The notes under the pieces are model-generated. The model was not told the origin of the DNA. It was given only the letters and a program-made list of their open reading frames with translations, and did not search any database. From an uncultured Flavobacteriales bacterium (GTDB taxonomy: Bacteria; Bacteroidota; Bacteroidia; Flavobacteriales_D; SKUL01), in assembly GCA_937911795.1 (NCBI GenBank), contig CALDPJ010000288.1, positions 1-8,867 on the forward strand: a stretch of 8,867 nucleotides of DNA. The letters run 5' to 3'. Made by a program: the position numbers and the translations under genes. Below are positions 1 through 4,820 of the stretch, in pieces. How positions within the stretch are numbered: the first letter of the stretch is position 1; every line of letters starts with the position of its first letter.

Positions 1-507
1 ATCGTTGGTTTGGATGTTGCAGAAATACGTGCTACCGGTGATACTGCGACCTTTGATTTTTCCGGCGTCCCAGAGAACTTCATAAGTCCCTGCAGGCTGA
101 TCTGTTGAAACCAGCTGATCAACCACTTTCCCTGTAACATCTAAAATGGTCATTATATTTTTTCCCGGAGATGTCGTTTCATACCGGATTGTTATATAAT
201 CCCGCGCCGGGTTCGGAAAAATAGTCAATGGAATTGCGTTTTCTGATCCGATTTCTCCAACCTCCGACAACAGATCGTTGTAGTACATAAAACTAATATC
301 ACCGACATTCAGACTTTGAACTTCTCCTTCGTAATAGTTGAGGTTCATTACGTCCTGTGTAAATGTGATACTATTCAGTTCTACAAGATCTATTTCATAA
401 CTGGAACCACCATTCAGATTAATGTGAAGTTCCTGTGCTGTCGAATCTATTGTAAATAACAGCAGGTTAAAACAGGCTGATAAAAGCACTAGTTGGTTCA
501 TTTTCAT
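1..507 (-). CDS. Small secreted protein with C-terminal T9SS type A sorting domain (3' end cut by window edge)
   Basis: This frame starts at the ATG read from 507 and runs 169 codons off the left edge without a stop. Residues 1-25 look like a signal peptide (MKMNQ, then a hydrophobic stretch ending STAQ). Residues 26-78 hold two related beta-type segments: one ends in NSITF (44-48), the other in GDISFM (69-74), each preceded by a short strand-turn-strand containing G. From about residue 93 to the edge it matches the Por/type IX secretion sorting domain: TIFPNPARDYITIRY, then ILDVTGKVV, then AGTYEVLWDA and a YF strand near the end. The family normally ends within about 10-20 residues of this point, so the gene is nearly complete. 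Such proteins are exported by Sec and then moved across the outer membrane by the type IX system, where the tail is cleaved. The function of the short N-terminal part is unknown. The gene is divergent from the sigma operon. A start at the third codon (ATG at 501) is also possible. Confidence 0.85.
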   Translation of the reverse strand, partial: MKMNQLVLLSACFNLLLFTIDSTAQELHINLNGGSSYEIDLVELNSITFTQDVMNLNYYEGEVQSLNVGDISFMYYNDLLSEVGEIGSENAIPLTIFPNPARDYITIRYETTSPGKNIMTILDVTGKVVDQLVSTDQPAGTYEVLWDAGKIKGRSITGSTYFCNIQTND

Positions 508-605
508 GGTGGCGGTTGTAATGGTTGCCAATATATGAAAATTAATTCAGTCTTATTTTTATTAACGATCACGGCTGAGCTGGATTATAAAATTTCTATC
601 CTTCA

Positions 606-636
606 GCATAGGGGTATCCCCCTCCTCAGTTGTCTT
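606..636 (+). promoter_or_regulatory. Putative ECF-sigma promoter of the sigma/anti-sigma operon
   Basis: GCATAGGGGT (606-615) is followed after 10 bases by TCAGTTGTCTT (626-636). The identical pair with identical spacing stands before the TonB-dependent receptor gene at 4770-4800. The core GGGGT (611-615), 16 bases, GTCTT (632-636) has the spacing of ECF promoters: a G-rich -35 and a GTC-containing -10. Transcription would start near 643-645, leaving a leader of about 35 bases before the ATG at 680. Being upstream of an ECF sigma gene, it is most simply an autoregulated promoter. That assignment is inferred from position, repetition and geometry. Confidence 0.75.
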
Positions 637-679
637 CACTAATAAATAAGTCAAATACTTTACCTTGGCGCCTTCATTT

Positions 680-1264
680 ATGACGCACAGTAAAGTATCG
701 GACAACGGATTACTTCGGCAAATTGCCGGAGGAGATATACATGCGTTTGAAATGCTTTTTAAAGAACACTATCAAAATCTTTGTCGCTACGCCGGCACAT
801 TTGTCCGCGACAGCGACGAAGCCGAGGACATCGTACAAAAAACCTTTGTTACGATCTGGGAGAAAAAAACAGACATCGCCGTGGAAACTTCGGTGAAGTC
901 GTATCTCTATGGAGCCGTGCGCAACGCCGCACTCAATAACATCAAACACCGGCAGGTGCGGCAAAAACACGCCTCGTCGGTTACCGTTGCAGATCATATT
1001 TCTACCGACTCGGCACACGATCACCTCGTGTCAGAAGAACTGAACGGAAAGATCAACAGCGCCATAGAAACGTTGCCCGAACAGTGCCGGCTGGTGTTTA
1101 AAATGAGTCGGTTCGAAGGGTTAAAGTATTCCGAAATCGCCGATCAGCTTGGCATATCCGTCAAAACGGTCGAAAACCAGATGGGCAAAGCCTTGCGCCG
1201 AATGCGCCACGAACTGCACGAGTACCTTCCCGTTCTTCTCATTCTTGGATTTTGCAGCTTATGA
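680..1264 (+). CDS. RNA polymerase ECF sigma factor (sigma-70 family, Bacteroidota FecI-like)
   Basis: A 194-residue ECF sigma factor that would direct RNA polymerase to a small regulon. Region 2 covers about residues 23-75 (FEMLFKEHYQNLCRYA, then the DEAEDIVQKTFVTIWEKK core-binding helix and the SYLYGAVRNAALN segment). Region 4 covers about 128-178, with LPEQCRLVFKMSRFEGLKY followed by the helix-turn-helix YSEIADQLGISVKTVENQ. Regions 1 and 3 are absent, as expected for this group, and the length is typical. The tail (182-194) is hydrophobic, which is common in Bacteroidota members. I chose the ATG at 680. An in-frame TTG at 665 would add only five residues without homology. The stop overlaps the next start as ATGA, so translation is coupled to the anti-sigma gene. 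The motif at 606-636 is its likely autoregulated promoter. Confidence 0.95.
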   Translation: MTHSKVSDNGLLRQIAGGDIHAFEMLFKEHYQNLCRYAGTFVRDSDEAEDIVQKTFVTIWEKKTDIAVETSVKSYLYGAVRNAALNNIKHRQVRQKHASSVTVADHISTDSAHDHLVSEELNGKINSAIETLPEQCRLVFKMSRFEGLKYSEIADQLGISVKTVENQMGKALRRMRHELHEYLPVLLILGFCSL

Positions 1265-2250
1265 ATTTCTCCAAAGAACATATCGACGAACTGATCGGCA
1301 AGTATCTCTCCGGTGAAGCCACTCCCGAAGAGGCCATTTTTCTGGATGAATGGCGGATGCAGGATCCGGAGAATGACCGGCATTTTGCTCAGTTGGAGAA
1401 ATTATTTCACGCCGCCAGCGGAGAAAATCAACCCAAAGATTTTAATACCGACGCCGCCTGGGAGCGCGTTCAGTCCCGAATCGGGGGGCAGAAAGAATCG
1501 GGGAAAATCATATCCATGAATCCGTTCGTGATGCGGGTAGCGGCATCGGTAACCATACTGGTAACACTTGGTGCAGCAATGTTTTTCCTGCTTCAGCCTT
1601 CTGTTGTGCACGTAAATCTGGCCAGCACAGATCAAATCCTGACCGATACCCTGCCACAGGGCGACATCCTTCACCTCAATAAAGAAAGTTCCATTCAGTA
1701 CGCATTCAATCCGAAACAAAATGAGGCAAAAATTGAGCTGGTTGGGGAAGCATTTTTCGACCTGAGGAATCCGGATCAAACAACCATTGTTCAAACAGGT
1801 TCCATCATGATTCGCGACATCGGAACCAAATTCAATGTGCAGTCGCGTTCACATCTCGATACCATTCTGGTGGTGGTTCAGGAAGGAGAAGTGCAGTTGT
1901 ATTCTGAAACAAATGAAGGAATTTCGGTAAAGGCCGGTGAAGAGGGAAGATTCATCCGATCCGCGCAGCGCTTCGAGAAATCACCAACGGTTTCGTCCAA
2001 TTACCTGAGTTGGAAAACGCGTAGTTTCCACTTTAACAACGCCACACTAAAAGAAGTTGTAAGTACGCTGAACGCGGTTTTCGAAGCTCGTTTTGTGGTG
2101 GAACAGCCGGTAGAAAACTGCAGAATAACAGTGCGTTTTCACAACGAGGAGCCGGGGCAGATTGCAGAGATAATTGCCGAAACGCTCGGGCTGCTGGTGT
2201 CTGACGAAAATGGAGTCATCACATTTAAAGGATCGGGCTGTGCGCAGTAA
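1261..2250 (+). CDS. FecR-family anti-sigma factor with C-terminal DUF4974-like domain
   Basis: A 329-residue single-pass inner-membrane regulator. Residues 1-80 form a cytoplasmic sigma-binding region (HIDELIGKYLSGEATPEEAIFLDEW is typical of FecR N-termini). A hydrophobic helix lies at about 88-112. The periplasmic FecR domain follows at about 120-235, with LPQGDILHLNKESSIQY, a VGEAFFDL motif and the DIGTKFNV motif. Residues 254-325 resemble DUF4974, the part expected to meet an STN-type signalling domain (FHFNNATLKEVVSTLNAVF, then RITVRFHNEEPGQIAEIIAETLGL). It probably holds the sigma factor inactive until a surface signal is relayed, likely with regulated proteolysis as in other FecR proteins. 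The ATG at 1261 overlaps the sigma stop by four bases. An upstream in-frame TTG (1252) lies inside the sigma gene and is not needed. The next gene begins inside this one. Confidence 0.93.
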   Translation: MNFSKEHIDELIGKYLSGEATPEEAIFLDEWRMQDPENDRHFAQLEKLFHAASGENQPKDFNTDAAWERVQSRIGGQKESGKIISMNPFVMRVAASVTILVTLGAAMFFLLQPSVVHVNLASTDQILTDTLPQGDILHLNKESSIQYAFNPKQNEAKIELVGEAFFDLRNPDQTTIVQTGSIMIRDIGTKFNVQSRSHLDTILVVVQEGEVQLYSETNEGISVKAGEEGRFIRSAQRFEKSPTVSSNYLSWKTRSFHFNNATLKEVVSTLNAVFEARFVVEQPVENCRITVRFHNEEPGQIAEIIAETLGLLVSDENGVITFKGSGCAQ

Positions 2251-4099
2251 ATTTTTAATCGTACTCTTCGTTTTCTGTGGATTTGTTTTCGCCAAAGGCC
2301 AGGATACGCCCATTCTGGAAAAGATGATCGCCATCGGGTTTGAAAATGAACCTCCGGAAAAGGTGCTGGAGCGGATTTCGAACCTCGGTGATTTTACTTT
2401 TTCATTCAATCCCGCTCTGGTCGAAAACCGCGAACCAGTTTCGCTTCAGATTCGCGATCAGTCCATTCGGCAGGCCCTGGATCTGGTTTTTGACGGGGAG
2501 TTGATCTACAAAGAGAAAAACAATTACGTCATTCTGTTGCCCAATCCGGTGGCTCCGGCCCAACGTGAACAACCGAATTATTTGATGATCACGGGATACA
2601 TCAACGACGCCATCACCGGCAATCGTGTCGGTGGCGCTTCCATCATTGAAAGAAAAACCCTCGCGGTGACCAATACGGATGCTTACGGTTATTTTCAGTT
2701 ACGGATCAACAAACCCGAGCCACCATTTGATCTGGCAGCGTTCAGAAACGGTTACCGGGATACCACCTGGACGGTGGCTTCTCTCAACAATGCCCGGCAA
2801 TCGGCGGTAATTGCTTTAGAACCTGCTCACACCGAAAAAGAATCCCTTTCCGGGCGCCAGATTGTTCCGGTGAACAAGCCGATTATCGACACCATTTACG
2901 ATCCTGTTCCGCAATTTCTTCCTGACCTTTCCTTGCGCGAACTCACCATGTGGAATGTCACCGATACGCTGTCCAGAAGAGTTCAGATTTCCTTCCTGCC
3001 TTTTTTGGGTACCAATGGGTTGCTCAGCGGAAATGTCACCAACGAGTACTCACTGAATGTTATCGGCGGACATTCGATGCAGAACACTTTCATTGAATTG
3101 GGGGGAGCATTCAACAGCAATCGCAGCGATGTGGCGGGAATACAACTGGCGGGAGTGGTCAATCTGGTTGGCGGTTGTGCCGATGGTTTGCAGGCTGCCG
3201 GTGTGGCCAATATTACGGCCGAATCTTCCAACGGGATGACGCTTGCCGGCGTATTTAACATTCATGGTGCAGATCACTCCGGAATACGGGGAGCCGGGGT
3301 TTTCAATTATACCCATGGAGCAACGTATGGCCTGTCCATGGCCGGGGTTATCAATCACCAGAATGGAATTTGCGACGGAGGACAAATTGCAGGCGCCTTG
3401 AACGTTGCGGTAAAAGGAGCGAAATACGGCCAACTGGCTGGCGCTTTGAATGTGGCCACCGGAGATGTGGGTGTTGGTCAACTCGCCGGGGCAGTCAACC
3501 TCAGTACCGGTGATCTGGAAGGAATTCAAATTGCCGGAGCGCTGAATGTTGCAAATAACGTGAAGGGTTTTCAGCTGGGGTTGGTCAACATCAGCGATAC
3601 CATCAGCGGAGTTCCGCTCGGATTTCTGTCGTATGTGCACAAAGGCTATCACCATTTTGAGGTTTCCACCGATGAATCTTTTCGTATCAATGTCGCATTT
3701 CACACGGGCGTTCGACAGTTGTACAACATTTTTGCCGCCGGAGTGAACCCTGAGGATAACATGACCTGGTACTACGGTTATGGTTTGGGAACCGCTCCTA
3801 AACTGGGCAAGCGGCTGAACCTTAATATCGAACTCACTTCCAATTGGATCAACGAAGACGCGCCGCTTTCTTTTAATTTGTTGAATCGGGCACAGGTTGG
3901 GGTGGATTATCGCTTTGCGAAGAACTTTTCTGTTTTCGGAGCTGGCATTCTGAATGGTTTACTTACCGATACCGACCAGCCATTACAGCATTTCCGGTTG
4001 CCGTCAGAAGAGTACATCCTTCACGAAGAAGATTATTCTGATGAGTTTCATCTGACGATGTATCCCGGAGTTCGCGCAGGAGTGAGAGTTTGGTGGTGA
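2240..4099 (+). CDS. STN / carboxypeptidase-regulatory-like outer-membrane protein with tandem 16-residue repeats
   Basis: I place the start at GTG 2240, overlapping the FecR gene by 11 bases, because a clean signal peptide follows at once (RSKFLIVLFVFCGFVFAKGQ). A start at 2174 would bury it behind 22 unrelated residues. The product is 619 residues. An STN domain (about 24-102) has the pattern of secretin/TonB short N-terminal domains (FENEPPEKVLERISNLGDFTFSF, then SIRQALDLVFDGELIY and YVILL). A carboxypeptidase-regulatory-like beta sandwich follows (about 116-180). Residues 289-446 are ten tandem repeats, and the C-terminal part (about 460-619) is strand-rich and ends in RVWW, as outer-membrane barrels often do. 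No TonB plug is visible. The protein is translated with the anti-sigma factor and carries the domain expected to contact it, so I infer a sensor or relay at the outer membrane. The ligand and the exact fold of the repeat region are unknown. Confidence 0.85.
   Translation: MRSKFLIVLFVFCGFVFAKGQDTPILEKMIAIGFENEPPEKVLERISNLGDFTFSFNPALVENREPVSLQIRDQSIRQALDLVFDGELIYKEKNNYVILLPNPVAPAQREQPNYLMITGYINDAITGNRVGGASIIERKTLAVTNTDAYGYFQLRINKPEPPFDLAAFRNGYRDTTWTVASLNNARQSAVIALEPAHTEKESLSGRQIVPVNKPIIDTIYDPVPQFLPDLSLRELTMWNVTDTLSRRVQISFLPFLGTNGLLSGNVTNEYSLNVIGGHSMQNTFIELGGAFNSNRSDVAGIQLAGVVNLVGGCADGLQAAGVANITAESSNGMTLAGVFNIHGADHSGIRGAGVFNYTHGATYGLSMAGVINHQNGICDGGQIAGALNVAVKGAKYGQLAGALNVATGDVGVGQLAGAVNLSTGDLEGIQIAGALNVANNVKGFQLGLVNISDTISGVPLGFLSYVHKGYHHFEVSTDESFRINVAFHTGVRQLYNIFAAGVNPEDNMTWYYGYGLGTAPKLGKRLNLNIELTSNWINEDAPLSFNLLNRAQVGVDYRFAKNFSVFGAGILNGLLTDTDQPLQHFRLPSEEYILHEEDYSDEFHLTMYPGVRAGVRVWW
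3104..3577 (+). repeat. Ten tandem 16-residue (48-base) coding repeats, GxxN type
   Basis: Within the STN protein, units begin at 3104, 3152, 3200, 3248, 3296, 3344, 3392, 3440, 3488 and 3536, each starting GAxN or GVxN. The consensus is G-[AV]-x-N, seven variable residues, a usually-glycine position, x, often Q, x, A. Nine units are 16 residues and the tenth is 14. A further 14-residue GLVN unit starts at 3578, and a degenerate one follows at 3620. Conservation is at protein level only and the DNA copies differ throughout. The pattern resembles the GLVN/GxQ surface repeats of other bacteria, where each unit is thought to form beta strands. Confidence 0.9.
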
Positions 4100-4121
4100 G
4101 GATAGCGTTATTTTGCAGGTG

Positions 4122-4150
4122 TTGAGTTGATTCCTGATTTCCTATCTTTG
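4122..4150 (+). promoter_or_regulatory. Housekeeping Bacteroidota promoter of the DUF433/DUF5615 module
   Basis: TTG at 4122-4124, an 18-base spacer, and TATCTTTG at 4143-4150, a perfect match to the TAnnTTTG -7 element. The expected start site is only about 5-10 bases before the ATG at 4165, so the mRNA would be nearly leaderless. The module can therefore be transcribed independently of the sigma operon just upstream. Confidence 0.65.
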
Positions 4151-4164
4151 AAAAAACACATGCA

Positions 4165-4386
4165 ATGACGGACTATCGCAAAATAATCACCATTGATCCG
4201 GCCATTCGATTTGGAAAACCGACCATTATTGGTACCCGGATTACCGTATACGATGTTCTGAGTTGGCTGGCGTCAGGAATGTCCCAGGATGAAATATTAA
4301 AGGATTATCCTGAACTGACGAAGGAATCTATCCAGGCATGTCTGGCCTATGCTGCCGACAGAGAGCATAAAATACGGGTGGCATAG
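4165..4386 (+). CDS. DUF433 family protein (putative antitoxin)
   Basis: A complete 73-residue DUF433 protein. The family signature is clear: DPAIRFGKPTIIGTRITVYDVLSWLASGMSQ split across residues 11-41, then DEILKDYPELTKESIQACLAYAA at 42-64. DUF433 proteins have a small helix-turn-helix-like fold and commonly precede a DUF5615 PIN-like gene, where they are regarded as the antitoxin and probable autorepressor. That arrangement is exactly what follows here. An ATG at 4160 is out of frame. The stop TAG shares its last base with the GTG start of the next gene, so the two are translated together. The antitoxin role is inferred from family and context. Confidence 0.9.
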   Translation: MTDYRKIITIDPAIRFGKPTIIGTRITVYDVLSWLASGMSQDEILKDYPELTKESIQACLAYAADREHKIRVA

Positions 4387-4727
4387 TGAAACTGCTTTTC
4401 GATCAGAATATTTCTTTTCGACTGATTGAAAAGATTGCTGACTTTTTTCCGGAAGCCCGACAGGTGGTTCATTTAGGTTTGACGAATGCCACAGATCTCC
4501 AGATATGGAATTTTGCAAAAGAAAACGGATACGCAATTGTCACTTTCGACGCAGACTTTTATGAGTTAGCCTCCATAAAGGGACACCCACCAAAAATTAT
4601 TTGGTTACGAACAGGAAACCGTACCACCAATTCACTTGCCCGGCTATTTTTTGAAAGAAAAGATGTTATAAGGGAATTTCTTGAGCGGGAAGAATATAAG
4701 GACATTACCTGTCTGGAGCTCCTTTAA
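4386..4727 (+). CDS. DUF5615 family PIN-like protein (putative toxin nuclease)
   Basis: A 113-residue DUF5615 protein with a PIN-like fold. The N-terminal strand carries the acidic motif LLFDQNIS (D6, N8). The second acidic cluster VTFDADF lies at 52-58 (D55, D57). The family's C-terminal strand IIWLRTGN lies at 71-78. In PIN-domain proteins such aspartates bind the metal for RNA cleavage, and they appear intact here, so the enzyme could be active. Translation starts at GTG 4386, sharing one base with the DUF433 stop (TAGTG). The pair is most likely a type II toxin-antitoxin module, although many DUF433/DUF5615 pairs lack experimental proof of toxicity. Confidence 0.88.
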   Translation: MKLLFDQNISFRLIEKIADFFPEARQVVHLGLTNATDLQIWNFAKENGYAIVTFDADFYELASIKGHPPKIIWLRTGNRTTNSLARLFFERKDVIREFLEREEYKDITCLELL

Positions 4728-4769
4728 AATAGACCGTCGCAGATCTTGCAGAAATAATTTTTCAAACTC

Positions 4770-4800
4770 GCATAGGGGTGAACATCAAATCAGTTGTCTT
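4770..4800 (+). promoter_or_regulatory. Putative ECF-sigma promoter of the TonB-dependent receptor
   Basis: GCATAGGGGT (4770-4779), 10 bases, TCAGTTGTCTT (4790-4800): the same two blocks with the same spacing as at 606-636, while the spacer and flanks differ. The core GGGGT-N16-GTCTT is ECF-like. Transcription would start near 4807-4809, about 13 bases before the receptor ATG at 4821. An AT-rich stretch (4752-4763) precedes the -35 block, as it does in the first copy. This links the receptor gene to the sigma factor at 680-1264. Confidence 0.75.
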
Positions 4801-4820
4801 GATATTAAAACAACTGAAAA

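Noticed and set aside
528..535. TATATTGG on the minus strand as -7 element for the type IX-secreted protein
   Set aside because: It matches five of the six fixed bases of TAnnTTTG, but there is no TTG at the right distance upstream.
665..680. Longer sigma-factor start at TTG 665
   Set aside because: It adds five residues with no family support, while an ATG at 680 gives a normal N-terminus and a suitable distance from the ECF promoter.
2174..2240. Longer start for the STN protein inside the FecR gene
   Set aside because: The added 22 residues are an out-of-frame reading of FecR's conserved C-terminal domain and would hide an obvious signal peptide that begins at GTG 2240.
3104..3577. 48-base periodicity considered as a CRISPR-like or DNA satellite array
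   Set aside because: The copies differ at DNA level and only the protein pattern is conserved, in frame with a larger coding sequence. No repeat-spacer structure exists.
3050..3703. 217-codon open frame on the minus strand opposite the repeat region
   Set aside because: It is an antisense shadow of the repeat-rich coding sequence, with no recognisable domain and no promoter.
4738..4764. GCAGATCTTGC followed by a T-rich stretch as a terminator after the DUF5615 gene
   Set aside because: The stem is very short, imperfect and weak, and the T-rich part is interrupted. It more likely belongs to the AT-rich region upstream of the ECF promoter.
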